NCBI RefSeq assembly: GCF_000785435.2
Contig: NZ_JTDB02000011.1
Coordinates: forward strand, 1 to 64,000
DNA length: 64,000 bases
Direction: 5' to 3'
DNA from: Paraburkholderia sacchari
Lineage (GTDB): Bacteria > Pseudomonadota > Gammaproteobacteria > Burkholderiales > Burkholderiaceae
Below are positions 9,101 through 18,307 of this stretch, piece after piece. Numbering within the stretch: position 1 is the stretch's first letter; every line of letters begins with the position of its first letter. The notes beneath the pieces were generated by a model that did no database searches, was not told where the DNA came from, and worked only from the letters and a program-made list of their open reading frames with translations. The translations under genes and the position numbers were made by a program.

Positions 9101-11020
9101 GGCTTCGAATGCGTCTTCGAACAGGTCTTTCACGCGTTCGATGTCGAACTCCGCGTCATCTGCGAGTTCGAGGCCGAAATCGTGCACCCAGGCAGGGTCG
9201 CAGCCTGGCGCTTCGATGACGTATGGCCGCTCTTCATCCACGCGCACGCCCAGATGTTCGAGCATCGGCAGGCTGCGCGACAGCGCGATGGCTTCGCCCG
9301 TGCAGTACACCTTGAAGCGGAACGCGCGCGGTCCGGATTCGATGGGCCGGTAGAGATTCATGGCAATGCGCCGCGTGCCCTGCACGCGCTCGATCAGATC
9401 GATATCGCGCACCGCCGTGCGCGCCGGATAGTCGTCGCGGTAGCCAGCGGGAAACGAATCGGCGTAGCGGCGCAGGAGCCGCGTGCCCTGCTCTTCGCCG
9501 AATGCGTCGAGCAAAGCGTCGGCCAGATCGTCCTGCCAGCGCCGCGTGACCTGAACGAGCCGCGCCTCCAGCTCGCGTGTGTCCACTTGCGGCATCGTGC
9601 CGGTTTTCGAATGGACTACGAAATGAATGCGCGCGAGCGCCGACTCGGAAAGCAGCGGTGTGAATTCCACCGATTCGCCGTTGAACGCTTCCTTGAGCAG
9701 ATTTGCAACCCGCAGGCGCAGATCCGTGTTGTACTTGTCGCGCGAAACGTACACGAGGCAGGACACGAAACGGTCGAAGCGGTCGCGCCGCACGAACAGA
9801 CGCGTGCGCTGGTGTTCCTGCAAGCGCAACACGCCCATGGCGACATCGAAAAGGTCGTCTTCGTCGGCCTGGAAGAGTTCGTCGCGCGGCCAGGTTTCGA
9901 GCACGGTGACGAGCGATTTGCCCAGGTGCCCTTTGGGCAGGAAACCCGCACGCCGCACGATGTTTGCGCATTTGCGGCGCACGATGGGGATTTCGGAACT
10001 GGAAACCATGTAGGCCGTGGAGGTGTAGAGCCCCAAGAAGCGCCGCTCGCCGCACACCTTGCCGTCCTGCCCCACGAGCTTTACGCCCACATAGTCGAGA
10101 TAGCCGGGGCGGTGCACGGTTGCGCGCGAGTTCGCCTTGGTCAGGAAGATGGGCCACGCGCCCGCGACGATTTCCGTCGCCGCGCTGGGCAGCGGGGTAA
10201 CGTCGGGCGCGCCGGGCACGCGCAGCGACTCGCGCAGGATGCCGAGGCCCGAGCCTTCCACGCCGCGCAGGGCGAAGCCGTCGCCATGCTCGACGAGCGC
10301 GTAGTCGCGCTGGCCGAGGAACGTGAAATGGTCGGCCGCCATCCATTCGAGAAACGCGCGCGATTCGACGTCTTCGGCGCTGCTTTCGCGCGCCTTCATG
10401 CTCTTGATCGTGGCGCGCACCACCTCCACGATCTTCGGCCAGTCCTCAACCGCAGCGCGCACATCGCCTAGCACCTTGGCGATGGAACTGCGTAATTCTT
10501 CGAGTTTTGCTGCATCGCCGCAGCGGTCGACTTCGAAATGGATGAACGAGGCGAGCTGCGATTGACCATCGTCCGCGCCCGCGCCGCCCACGTCCACCCG
10601 CACGATTGCGCCATCCTTGCCGCGCCAGATCCGAAACACCGGATGCATCACCGAATGCAGCGCGAGCCCGAGCTTGTTGACGGCCATGGAGACCGAGTCG
10701 ACGAGAAACGGCATGTCGTCGTTGACGATCTCGATCACCGTGTGGTCGGAGTGCCAGCCGTGCTGCTCGAGGATCGGGTTGTAGACGCGCATGCGCTCGC
10801 TGCCCGGCACGAAGCGCTGCGCCGCTTGCCAGTGCGCCATGGCGGCGCCGTAAAGATCGGCCACGCTGCGGCTGCGCAGGTCTTCGGCGTCGACGAAGTC
10901 GTAGTAATGCCTCAGAAAAGGTTCGACGATCTGGAAAGTGGATTCGGGTAAACGCTCACACGCGAATTCCACTAGATCGGAGAGCAGATGGGTGACGAAT
11001 TCCTCGTTTCTCACTTGCAT
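6176..11020 (-). CDS. gdhB: NAD-specific glutamate dehydrogenase, large (L-GDH) type
   Basis: The enzyme oxidises L-glutamate to 2-oxoglutarate and ammonium with NAD+, a catabolic role in the cytosol. At 1614 residues it matches the ~180-kDa class. The N-terminal regulatory part starts MQVRNEEFVTHLLSDLVE. The catalytic core is in the middle third, with GLRWSDRREDFRTEVLGLMKAQ, NVVIVPVGSKGGFV and the nucleotide-binding part VVGIGDMSGDVFGNGML, then DLLYNGGIGTYVKA and GEGGNLGVTQFGRIEFA. The ATG at 11020 is preceded by CTGGAG; an upstream in-frame start would add 16 residues unlike the family. The gene stands alone. Confidence 0.93.
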   Translation of the reverse strand: MQVRNEEFVTHLLSDLVEFACERLPESTFQIVEPFLRHYYDFVDAEDLRSRSVADLYGAAMAHWQAAQRFVPGSERMRVYNPILEQHGWHSDHTVIEIVNDDMPFLVDSVSMAVNKLGLALHSVMHPVFRIWRGKDGAIVRVDVGGAGADDGQSQLASFIHFEVDRCGDAAKLEELRSSIAKVLGDVRAAVEDWPKIVEVVRATIKSMKARESSAEDVESRAFLEWMAADHFTFLGQRDYALVEHGDGFALRGVEGSGLGILRESLRVPGAPDVTPLPSAATEIVAGAWPIFLTKANSRATVHRPGYLDYVGVKLVGQDGKVCGERRFLGLYTSTAYMVSSSEIPIVRRKCANIVRRAGFLPKGHLGKSLVTVLETWPRDELFQADEDDLFDVAMGVLRLQEHQRTRLFVRRDRFDRFVSCLVYVSRDKYNTDLRLRVANLLKEAFNGESVEFTPLLSESALARIHFVVHSKTGTMPQVDTRELEARLVQVTRRWQDDLADALLDAFGEEQGTRLLRRYADSFPAGYRDDYPARTAVRDIDLIERVQGTRRIAMNLYRPIESGPRAFRFKVYCTGEAIALSRSLPMLEHLGVRVDEERPYVIEAPGCDPAWVHDFGLELADDAEFDIERVKDLFEDAFEAVWTARIENDDFNRLVLRAYLSAREVTILRAYAKYLRQVGSTFSDAYIERALTGNPAIARQLVELFVIRFDPVVDDVGEAREARAERALKAIESALDQVPNLDEDRILRQFLGVINATQRTNYYRRDADGAPLASLSFKFNPAKVPGLPEPKPMFEIWVYSPRVEGVHLRGGRVARGGLRWSDRREDFRTEVLGLMKAQMVKNVVIVPVGSKGGFVVKNPPPLTDREAWMREGVACYQTFLRGLLDLTDNLVNNAIVPPPDVVRHDPDDPYLVVAADKGTATFSDYANAISHEYGFWLDDAFASGGSVGYDHKKMAITARGAWESVKRHFREMGVDTQSTDFTVVGIGDMSGDVFGNGMLLSPHIKLVAAFDHRHIFLDPNPDPATSFAERSRLFALERSSWADYDPAAISAGGGVFARTVKTIPLSSAVQSALGIEAASLPPTELIRAILLAPVDLLYNGGIGTYVKAARETHAQVGDKANDAVRVNGAELRCKVVGEGGNLGVTQFGRIEFAQRGGRINTDAIDNSAGVDCSDHEVNIKILLGLVVADGEMTMKQRNTLLADMTDEVGLLVLSDNYYQTQALSIAGRYSAELLDAETRLMRWLERAGRLNRAIEFLPTDDEIAERQAAKLGLTSPERAVLLAYSKMWLYDALLESNVPEDPLVANLLIDYFPKPLQQRYSEPMQRHPLRREILATHLTNALVNRVGCAFVHRLMEETDVQPGDIVRACIMARDVFDLNDVWRDIDALDNRVPDDVQARMFVDVARLLERAALWFLRHLQAGAVDSEGALLARCRDAAQRLAPQLPALLPAGDLEALSARQAALVNAGVESALAVRVASGEISIALLDIADVAAACDRPLEHVAAAYFALDMRLNYGWIGERAAALPTPTHWDTMARAAALAEVARLKRALTTNALAAAPDSADAQALVDAWCEQHEAALERYGHLLTELRATSGVSLAVLLVIVRAMAALERS

Positions 11021-11334
11021 GGCGGACTCCAGAAAGGACGGCCATGGACTGCATCGGCGGGAGTCCATTATGCACCGGCCTCACGCTGGAAAGGGTCTGG
11101 ATGTGCGCTTCGCGTGCGGTGCTGAATGGCGTGGCGCGCCGCATCGCAGCATTTTTAGTGCCACATTTGCCGGTGCGCTGTTCCATTTACGGGGCTCGAA
11201 TACCGGTTGCGGGAAAGCGACAATTAACGCCTGAAATGACTGCATTTCGTTTAATGGACTCGTATACTCCCGGCGTAAAGTCGAATCTGCCGGAGCAGCT
11301 CCGCTGCCAGCGCTTCCCGGCTTTCAGGAGACAT

Positions 11335-11700
11335 GTGGTGGATTCGTTTAGCAATACGAGGCAATTGACGCTGTACGCGATGATCGCGTGCGCAGCGCTA
11401 TTGGCTCCGGCGCTTGCTCAGGCGCAGGAAGCCGGCGCCGCGGGCGGCGCCCTTAGCGGAGCGTTTTTCAACGGCTCCAGCGTTTCGATCAAGGCCGCGC
11501 GCAACGTCCTCGACAGCGCCAGGGTCGACAATCTCACCCTTCCCCAACCCGATTCATCCGGAAAATCGAAGGCGCCGCCGCCGCGCGTGATGCCTTTCAT
11601 CGACGGCGGCTATGGGCGCAGGCGGCCGGCAGTAGGCCTCGACTTCTCGTTCGAGTTGGGCCAGACACGCAACAGCCAGCCAGCATCGTCACCGGTTTAG
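11335..11700 (+). CDS. Small exported protein of unknown function
   Basis: The frame has 121 codons starting at GTG 11335 (or GTG 11338), four to seven bases after AGGAG. A signal peptide is clear: TRQLTLYAMIACAALLAPALAQAQ, written here in part as LTLYAMIACAALLAPALAQA, with cleavage after AQA. The mature part is about 90 residues, Ala/Gly/Ser-rich, with no motif I recognise, ending FSFELGQTRNSQPASSPV. It converges on the GH53 gene with a 12-base 3' overlap. Export is seen in the sequence; the function is unknown. Confidence 0.6.
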   Translation: MVDSFSNTRQLTLYAMIACAALLAPALAQAQEAGAAGGALSGAFFNGSSVSIKAARNVLDSARVDNLTLPQPDSSGKSKAPPPRVMPFIDGGYGRRRPAVGLDFSFELGQTRNSQPASSPV

Positions 11701-12864
11701 CTTGAATACGTCGATGGACGACAACGCGCGCCCCTGGAAGTCGAATAGTGTGTTGTTGTCCCACTGATCGCCCGTCCCCACTTTCCAGCCCACATTGGGC
11801 GTGGGTATCCATTCGGGCTCCCACCAGAAAACGCCCTTGCCACGCCCGTTGGGAATCCCCTTCACGACCTTCGTAAGCGCTGCAAAAAATTGCGCTTGCC
11901 CCTCGGGCGTGGGCGCAAACGTGAGCGTGCCGGTGTTGGTCATCGTGTCAGGTTCGGAATCGCCGTCGCTCGTGGTCCACGGGTAGGCGGTCTCGACCAC
12001 GACAATGTCCTTGCCGTAACGCGTCGCGAGATCGTTCGCGTTGTTCTGCAGGTCGTCGAGCGAACCCTGCCACTGCGGGTAGTACGAGAGGCCGATCAGG
12101 TCAAAACTCACGCCGCGCTGCACCGCGCTGTCGAACCACCAGCGACTTGTGGCGTTATTGCCGCCGCTGTCGATATGCAGCATGTGCTTGATTCGCGAGT
12201 CGACTGACTTCACGGCATCGTGCGCCGTTTTCAGCAGCGTCGCGAGATTGTCCCACTGGTCGTACTTGCCGAGCGGCCAGAGCATACCGCCCGTGATCTC
12301 GTTGCCGGTTTGCACCCATTCGGGCCGCACGCCGTCCTCGCGCAGCATGCGCAGCACGCTGGAGGTGTAGTCGGCGAGCAGATCGCAGGTCTGCGCGAGA
12401 TTCTTGCCCGCCCACGCATGCGGCGGGTACTGCTTGCCGGGGTCGGCCCACCAGTCGCTGTAGTGGAAGTCGATCAGCACCCGCAATCCCAGTTCGGCCG
12501 CGCGCCGGGCAAGCACGCGCACATGCTGCGCGTTGTTGTATCCAGTCTTCGGGCTTTGGTCCGCGGGGAAATAATCAGGATTGCCAGGGTCGTTCCAGAC
12601 TTTGATGCGGATGGCGTCCAGGCCGTGGCGCTTGAAGATGTGCAGGCAGTCGTCGGCCTTGCCGTGGTCGTAGAAGCGCGCGCCGTTCGCCTCTAGTTCC
12701 AGCAATGTCGAGAGGTCCGCCCCCATGGCAAAGCGCTCGCCCGCTCCCGCTGCCCCATCCTCTCCCTTCGACCCGGCGGCGAGCGCCGCCGAAGAAAACG
12801 AAGCGCCCATACCCGATGCAAGCGCGGTACCGGCCAGCAAGGACAGCATCTCTCTTCTATTCAT
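11689..12864 (-). CDS. Arabinogalactan endo-beta-1,4-galactanase (GH53)
   Basis: This enzyme cleaves beta-1,4-galactan side chains of type I arabinogalactan/pectin outside the cytoplasm. The product has 391 residues starting MNRREMLSLLAGTALASG, a signal peptide with a twin-arginine-like RR, behind a GGAGGAG site. An upstream in-frame ATG (12933) would bury the signal peptide and is rejected. The GH53 barrel shows the acid/base Glu189 in WVQTGNEITGG and the nucleophile Glu291 in VVVETAYPWT. The GH42 gene, ABC importer and LacI regulator beside it complete a galactan utilisation set: cut outside, import oligomers, hydrolyse inside. Confidence 0.92.
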   Translation of the reverse strand: MNRREMLSLLAGTALASGMGASFSSAALAAGSKGEDGAAGAGERFAMGADLSTLLELEANGARFYDHGKADDCLHIFKRHGLDAIRIKVWNDPGNPDYFPADQSPKTGYNNAQHVRVLARRAAELGLRVLIDFHYSDWWADPGKQYPPHAWAGKNLAQTCDLLADYTSSVLRMLREDGVRPEWVQTGNEITGGMLWPLGKYDQWDNLATLLKTAHDAVKSVDSRIKHMLHIDSGGNNATSRWWFDSAVQRGVSFDLIGLSYYPQWQGSLDDLQNNANDLATRYGKDIVVVETAYPWTTSDGDSEPDTMTNTGTLTFAPTPEGQAQFFAALTKVVKGIPNGRGKGVFWWEPEWIPTPNVGWKVGTGDQWDNNTLFDFQGRALSSIDVFKLNR

Positions 12865-12984
12865 CTGTGCTCCTCCGTGGGTTGTGGCGGACCGTGCAGG
12901 CGTTGCGGCGGTCCGCTTGCTGATGCGAAGCATGGCGCCGTCGCGGCGATGGACGGCGTGGTGTCGAATATTGCTATGGCGCGC

Positions 12985-14952
12985 TCAGTGCGGGTCGCGC
13001 CAGGCGCATACGTCACCCGTGCAGAGCGCGGCTTCTCCGAGCACGAATTGCGCGCGTGCAGGCGCCGGGGCCTGCACGCGCGTATCGCCGAAGTTGAATG
13101 CGAAGGTCAGCCCGCCGCGCCGCGCAAGACGCAGGCCCTCCGGCAGCGCTTGCGGCACGAGTCCCGACGCTCGCGCGGCATCGCCGAGCACGGCGTAATG
13201 CAAGCCGTGAGTAAGCCACGCAGCCACGTAGCGCACGCGGCCCCGCGAAACGAGCGCGGGCCAGCCGTCGTCGAATCGGGCATCGACGCGTGCGCCGTCG
13301 TTCGGCCGCACGTGCTCGCGCCAGTGAATCGCAGTTCCGCTCGCTTCGCCGATGGAGATTGCGGGCGCGAGCGTGGGCCGCAGCGACTCGGCCTCCAGCA
13401 CCTGGAACGGCAGCACACGCTGCAACGCGCCGGGCGGCAGCGTGTCTGGAATGGCGAAGTTCGTCGTCTTCGAACCGCTGCGCGGCCCGATCACCCAGTG
13501 CGCGTCGCTACGTTCGATCTGCGCGACAAATGCATTGTCGATCACCGCCAGCGACGGTACCACCACGAGTCGGTATGCCGAAAGATCCGCGTGACGCGAA
13601 ACGATGTCCACGTCGAACCCTTGCTCGCGCAGCGCGCTGTAATAGTCGAACGCGAGCGTCTGATAATCGAAGCCCGCACCGTGACGCTGGATCTCGAAGA
13701 TCCATTGCGTTTCGTAGTCGAACACGAGCGCGACCGCGGCGCGCTCCGTGGGCGCGAGCGAACGCAGCGCCTCGGTCCCCGCAATCTCACGCGTGGCCTG
13801 CGCCACCTCCTTGCCGCCCGGCGAAAGCTCGTCGTTCGGCAGATTCAAGCCGGAATGCATCTGCTCCTGTGCATACGGGCACTGACGCCAACGGAAATAC
13901 GAAACGAGTTCGGCACCGTGCGCGAAGGCCTCGTAGGCCCACAGACGCACCATGCCGGGCGCCGGCACCGGGTTCCAGGCCGCCCAGTTGACCGGTCCCG
14001 CCTGCTGCTCCATCACCCAGAAGCGGCCAGCGCCAACGCCGCGATAGCGGTCGTGGTCAAACGCCGAGACGTCCGGATGCGCGGTGCGCGCATAACGGGC
14101 CTTCTGCGCGTCGGGCAAGCCAATCGACTCGGTGCGCGCAATCGGATAGCTATCCCAGGTTGCGACATCGATGGCCTTATCCGCCGCGAAGCGGTAGTGA
14201 TCGAAGGTCGTGAAAAAACCCATGAAGTTGTGCAACACGTCCGCGTGGGGCGCATGGCGGCGCAGCACATCCGCCTGTTCGCGATGGAAGCTCGCCACCT
14301 CGTCCGACATGTAGCGACGGAAGTCCAGCAGGTGTGAAGGATTGGCGTCGGTAGGCGTGAGCACCGGCAGCCCGACCTGCTCGAACGACGGATACTCCAT
14401 GCTCCAGAACACATTGCCCCACGCGGTGTTCAGCGCCTCCACGGTACCGTAGCGCTGCTGCAGCCACGCCCGAAAGCGCCGCAGCGCGGCGGGCGAATAG
14501 CTCGGCACGGTTTCGTGGCAGCCGAGTTCGTTGTCGGTCTGCCATGCCACCACGGCGGGATGCTTGCCGTAGCGCTGTGCCATCGCCTCGGTAATCCGTA
14601 CGCATTCCTGACGATAAATATCAGAAGCAATGTCGTAATGCCGGCGCGATCCCTGATTCCAGCGCGTACCGTCTGCGCGCACGGGCAAGATCTCGGGATG
14701 ACGCTCGATGAGCCACATCGGCGGCGCAGCCGTGGGTGTGCCGAGCACGAGCTTCAGGCCTTGCGCGGCCAGCGTCTCGATCGCCTCATCGAGCCATTCC
14801 CAATCATGGACGCCCGCGCGCGGCTCCATCCGGCTCCAGGCGAATTCGGCTATGCGCACGTGCGTGATGCCCAGTTCGGCCATGCGGCGTGCGTCGTTGG
14901 CCCACATCGAGCGCGGCCATTGTTCGGGGTAGTAGCAGACACCGATTTGCAT
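12985..14952 (-). CDS. Beta-galactosidase, GH42 family
   Basis: A cytosolic exo-acting beta-galactosidase of 655 residues that would release galactose from imported galacto-oligosaccharides. It begins MQIGVCYYPEQWP, the standard GH42 start, at ATG 14952; an earlier frame opening adds 11 unlikely residues. The acid/base is Glu142 in QTDNELG and the nucleophile Glu315 in FWVMEQQAG. The GH42 trimerisation domain (about 390-590) and a small C-terminal beta domain follow. There is no signal peptide. It lies directly downstream of the ABC permease gene on the same strand, consistent with one operon. Confidence 0.93.
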   Translation of the reverse strand: MQIGVCYYPEQWPRSMWANDARRMAELGITHVRIAEFAWSRMEPRAGVHDWEWLDEAIETLAAQGLKLVLGTPTAAPPMWLIERHPEILPVRADGTRWNQGSRRHYDIASDIYRQECVRITEAMAQRYGKHPAVVAWQTDNELGCHETVPSYSPAALRRFRAWLQQRYGTVEALNTAWGNVFWSMEYPSFEQVGLPVLTPTDANPSHLLDFRRYMSDEVASFHREQADVLRRHAPHADVLHNFMGFFTTFDHYRFAADKAIDVATWDSYPIARTESIGLPDAQKARYARTAHPDVSAFDHDRYRGVGAGRFWVMEQQAGPVNWAAWNPVPAPGMVRLWAYEAFAHGAELVSYFRWRQCPYAQEQMHSGLNLPNDELSPGGKEVAQATREIAGTEALRSLAPTERAAVALVFDYETQWIFEIQRHGAGFDYQTLAFDYYSALREQGFDVDIVSRHADLSAYRLVVVPSLAVIDNAFVAQIERSDAHWVIGPRSGSKTTNFAIPDTLPPGALQRVLPFQVLEAESLRPTLAPAISIGEASGTAIHWREHVRPNDGARVDARFDDGWPALVSRGRVRYVAAWLTHGLHYAVLGDAARASGLVPQALPEGLRLARRGGLTFAFNFGDTRVQAPAPARAQFVLGEAALCTGDVCAWRDPH

Positions 14953-15031
14953 GAGTAAAAAATCCAGTTCAGAACAGAGAAGCAATCGAGACGACTAGAA
15001 AAAGGACCTTCGGCGCTCGCAGGGGGGGAGA

Positions 15032-15883
15032 TCAGCCCTTGCTCGCGCCGAAGGTCAGTCCCGCGACAAAGTGTTTCTGCATGGCGAAGAACATCAGCAC
15101 GGAAGGCAGCGCCGCGAGCACCGAGCCGGCGGCAACGAGGTTCCATGCGGTGGTCCACTGCCCCTTGAGCGCGGCCACGCCCACGGTGATCGGCGCGGCG
15201 TCGTCGCCTTGCGTGAGGCACAGCGCCCAGAAGTAGTCGTTCCAGACGAACGTAAAAACGAGGATGCCGAGTGCGGCGAGCGCGGGCCGCACCAGCGGCA
15301 TCACGATGCGCCAGTAAATGGTCCACTCGCTGGCGCCTTCCACGCGCGCCGCCTCGATCAGCTCGAACGGCAGTTGCTTGATGAAATTGCGCAGAAAGAG
15401 CGTGCAAAAACCGGCCTGGAATGAAACATGAAAGATGATGAGCGCCCAAACCGTGTTGTAGAGCCCGAAGCGCAGCGCCATGTCGCGCACCGGAATCATG
15501 AGAATCTGGATAGGGACGAAGTTGCCCGCGACGAAGGCGAACAGCACGGCCGTGTTGCCGCGAAACCGGTAGGTAGAAAGCGCGAAGCCCGCCATCGAAG
15601 CCAGCGCAATCGCGCCGATCACCGAAGGTACGGTAATCAACAGACTGTTGGCGAAATAGTGAAGCATGGGCGTTTGCGTGAGCGCCGTGCCGTAGTTTTC
15701 GAACAGGGCGAAATGCTTCGGCCAGCCCCAGTAATCGCCTTGCTGCAGTTCGTCGGTGGAGCGGGTGGACGTGAGCAGCACCGCGAGCATCGGCAGCAGC
15801 CAGACGATCAGCGTAATCGGCAGCGAGATTTTGTAGAGCGTGCGGCTCGCGGGTTTCCAGCGTTCTACGGGAAGCGGATACAT
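15032..15883 (-). CDS. Carbohydrate ABC transporter permease (MalG-type)
   Basis: The inner-membrane permease subunit has 283 residues with six hydrophobic segments. The EAA loop that contacts the ATPase reads ELIEAARVEGASEWTIYWRIVMP (key residues EAA...G). It starts at ATG 15883 with GGAG ten bases upstream; a TTG two codons earlier is less likely. It partners with the MalF-type permease, whose stop lies 21 bases upstream, with the solute-binding protein and the ATPase, all on one strand. The galactanase genes nearby suggest galacto-oligosaccharides as substrate; this is inference from context. Confidence 0.88.
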   Translation of the reverse strand: MYPLPVERWKPASRTLYKISLPITLIVWLLPMLAVLLTSTRSTDELQQGDYWGWPKHFALFENYGTALTQTPMLHYFANSLLITVPSVIGAIALASMAGFALSTYRFRGNTAVLFAFVAGNFVPIQILMIPVRDMALRFGLYNTVWALIIFHVSFQAGFCTLFLRNFIKQLPFELIEAARVEGASEWTIYWRIVMPLVRPALAALGILVFTFVWNDYFWALCLTQGDDAAPITVGVAALKGQWTTAWNLVAAGSVLAALPSVLMFFAMQKHFVAGLTFGASKG

Positions 15884-15903
15884 GGGCAATGACTCCGTCG
15901 ATT

Positions 15904-16830
15904 TCAGCGTTCTTCGCGCAGCATGCGGCGCAGGTGGAACACGATGTACACAAGCATGATGGCGAACAGCACCACGGCAATCGACGCCGAATAGCCTTCG
16001 CGGTAGTACTTGATCGCCTGGTCATACATGAAAAATGCCAGCACGGTCGAGCTGTCGAATGGACCGCCTCCGCTCATCACCGCGATGAGGTCGAAGCTGC
16101 GCAGCGCGCCAATCACGGTCAGCACGATCGCCATGAAGGTGACCGGGCGAAGCTGCGGCAAGACCACGTGCCAGAAAAGGCGCCAGCCCGTCGCGCCTTC
16201 CATGCGCGCGGCCTCCACGATCTCGGGATTGATCGACGTGAGGCCGGTGAGATAGAGCACCATGCAAAATGGCGTTTGCGGCCACAGCGCGGCGAAGATG
16301 ATGCCCAACGTGACGAGCTTCGGGTCGCCCAACACCGGCACGCCATGGCCCATGATCAGGCGCAGCAGGCCGAATGTAGGGTCGTAGAACCACGAGAACA
16401 CGAGACCGACCACCACGCCCGAAAGCACGAAAGGCGCAAAAAACAGCGATTTCACAAGGCGGATGCCGCGCACGCGTTGATTGAGGTACAACGCGAACAG
16501 CAACCCGAACGGCGGCGCGAGCAGGAACAACACGAGCCACAGCAGGTTGTTCTTGAGCGCCGTGTAGAACGTATCGGTGTGGAACAGTTCGACATAGTTC
16601 GCGAGTCCCACGAAGGTCTTCGCGGTCATGCCGTCCCAGTTGTAGAAGCTCAGGGTGATGCTGCTGAAGATCGGGTAGATCACGCACAGGGTGAATAGCA
16701 CGCAACCGGGCAGCAGGAACAAGAGCGCGGCGCGATTCTGCTGGCGGCGCGCCGTGGACGCGCGGTGCGTTCGCGACGCCGTAAAGGGGCGCGCCATTGT
16801 GTCGGACATAGATGAGTTCTCGCGAGACAT
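15904..16830 (-). CDS. Carbohydrate ABC transporter permease (MalF-type)
   Basis: This is the second permease subunit, 308 residues. A Ser/Arg-rich cytosolic N-terminus is followed by six membrane segments (first near residues 35-58). The EAA loop reads EIVEAARMEGATGWRLFWHVVLP (key residues EAA...G). Two starts are possible, ATG 16830 and ATG 16809 (MSDTMARPF); neither has a strong ribosome binding site. It sits between the binding-protein gene and the MalG-type permease on the same strand. Confidence 0.88.
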   Translation of the reverse strand: MSRENSSMSDTMARPFTASRTHRASTARRQQNRAALLFLLPGCVLFTLCVIYPIFSSITLSFYNWDGMTAKTFVGLANYVELFHTDTFYTALKNNLLWLVLFLLAPPFGLLFALYLNQRVRGIRLVKSLFFAPFVLSGVVVGLVFSWFYDPTFGLLRLIMGHGVPVLGDPKLVTLGIIFAALWPQTPFCMVLYLTGLTSINPEIVEAARMEGATGWRLFWHVVLPQLRPVTFMAIVLTVIGALRSFDLIAVMSGGGPFDSSTVLAFFMYDQAIKYYREGYSASIAVVLFAIMLVYIVFHLRRMLREER

Positions 16831-16899
16831 TACGCAATACGAACGATGTAAAATGCCGTCATCGCGCGCCAGCGGACTAACCGCCGGCGCGTGCGGCGC

Positions 16900-18183
16900 T
16901 TACTTGTGATAGATGCGCTGACGCGTGGTTTCGAGGCGTGCGAGCAGCGCATCGATCTGCGACGGATCGCTGTAGAACTGCTGCATCGCCTTCATGCCCT
17001 CGTCGGCCATCTCCTTTTGCATGTCGCGGTCGTAGAACTGCGCAATGCCGCCGCGCGTGTTCGAGAGCGTCTGGAAGCCCACCTTCGAGATGGCGTCCTC
17101 AGGCTCGGGCGCCTTGTTGTTCGACGGCAGCGTGCCCCAGCCGCGTGCGAGATCCGCGTTGATTTGCGGGGTTTCCATGAATGCCAGCAAGCGCCGCGCA
17201 TCGGCCTTGTTCTTCGCCTTGGCGGGAATCAGCAGCACGTTGACCGGGCCGTCCTCGGCCATCGGCACGCTGGCGTCGATCACCGGAAAGCGGAAAAAGC
17301 CCACGTCCTGCTTCATGCTGGCCGGAAAGCTCGCGGAGAAGAACGTGCCCATCAGCATCATCGCGGCCTTGCCGTTCACGAGCACCGGCGCGATCGAATC
17401 GACGTCGTAGGACAATGCGTTGTCCATGAAGTAGTGGCTGTCGATCAGCGTCTTCCAGGCGGTGAAAACTTTTTTGACGCGCGCGTCGGTATAGGGAATC
17501 TCGCCGGCCATCAATTGCTGGTGAAACGCGTTGCCGTTGATGCGCAGGTCGAGATAGTCGAACCATGCGGCCAGCGTCCAGCTATCGCGCGCGGCCACGG
17601 CAATGGGCTGCACGCCGCTCGCCTTGAGTTTCTTGCAGGCGTCGAGAAACTCGTTCCATGTTTTCGGCTCGGCCTTTATGCCAGCCTTCTGGAACAGGTC
17701 CTTGCGATAGAAAAAGCCATACGCGTCGTAGCCTAGCGGCGCCGCATACTGCTTGCCTTTGTAGGTCGAAGGCTCCTTCACCGATGCGTACTGTTCATTC
17801 CAGCCGTTCTTCGCCCAGTCGGCCGAGAGGTCCTCCAGCAAACCGCGCTGCGCGTAATAGGCCATGCGCTCGCCGTCGTGCCAGGAGACCACGTCGGGCG
17901 GATCGGTGGCGAGCCAGCCGCTCATCTGCACCTTGTAGGCTTCTTCGGTGATATAGGACACCTTGAGATCGACGTCGGGATTGGCCTTCTTGAACTTGTC
18001 AAAGGCGTCCTGCCAGGTCGAGCGCTGGTTGCCGCGCGCAGCAACGTTGACGGTGAGCGTCGCGGCATCGGCCACGCCGCTCGCGAACGAGCCTGCCACC
18101 ACGGCCACCGCAGCCACGGCGGCCGTGGTCCGCGCCAGAGTGCTCAAGTTGCGAAAGCGGGTACGAAAACGCTGTGCAAACAT
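16900..18183 (-). CDS. Extracellular sugar-binding protein of the ABC importer
   Basis: The periplasmic solute-binding protein has 427 residues and belongs to the large carbohydrate-uptake-1 type. From ATG 18183 (behind AGGAG) a basic start, MFAQRFRTRFRNL, leads to a hydrophobic signal segment ending near VADAATL. The mature protein has family features: NPDVDLKVSY, PPDVVSWHDGERM, GYDAYGFFYRKDLFQKAGI, and GKAAMMLMGTFFSASFP. An upstream in-frame ATG at 18285 adds a non-signal extension and is rejected. It should capture the galactan oligomers released by the GH53 enzyme. Confidence 0.88.
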   Translation of the reverse strand: MFAQRFRTRFRNLSTLARTTAAVAAVAVVAGSFASGVADAATLTVNVAARGNQRSTWQDAFDKFKKANPDVDLKVSYITEEAYKVQMSGWLATDPPDVVSWHDGERMAYYAQRGLLEDLSADWAKNGWNEQYASVKEPSTYKGKQYAAPLGYDAYGFFYRKDLFQKAGIKAEPKTWNEFLDACKKLKASGVQPIAVAARDSWTLAAWFDYLDLRINGNAFHQQLMAGEIPYTDARVKKVFTAWKTLIDSHYFMDNALSYDVDSIAPVLVNGKAAMMLMGTFFSASFPASMKQDVGFFRFPVIDASVPMAEDGPVNVLLIPAKAKNKADARRLLAFMETPQINADLARGWGTLPSNNKAPEPEDAISKVGFQTLSNTRGGIAQFYDRDMQKEMADEGMKAMQQFYSDPSQIDALLARLETTRQRIYHK

Positions 18184-18307
18184 CGGTTGTCTCCTGTCTT
18201 GCTGCCTGGTTTGACTTTCGTGTCCGGCAGCGGGCTGCCGCCGGTCGTGCCGACCCGCTCTTGCGGCGGGGTGAAATCGATTCATTGTTTCTCATGCACC
18301 GCCGCGC

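Noticed and set aside
8774..10471. Long plus-strand open frame opposite the glutamate dehydrogenase
   Set aside because: Same shadow effect; the minus-strand frame carries the family motifs.
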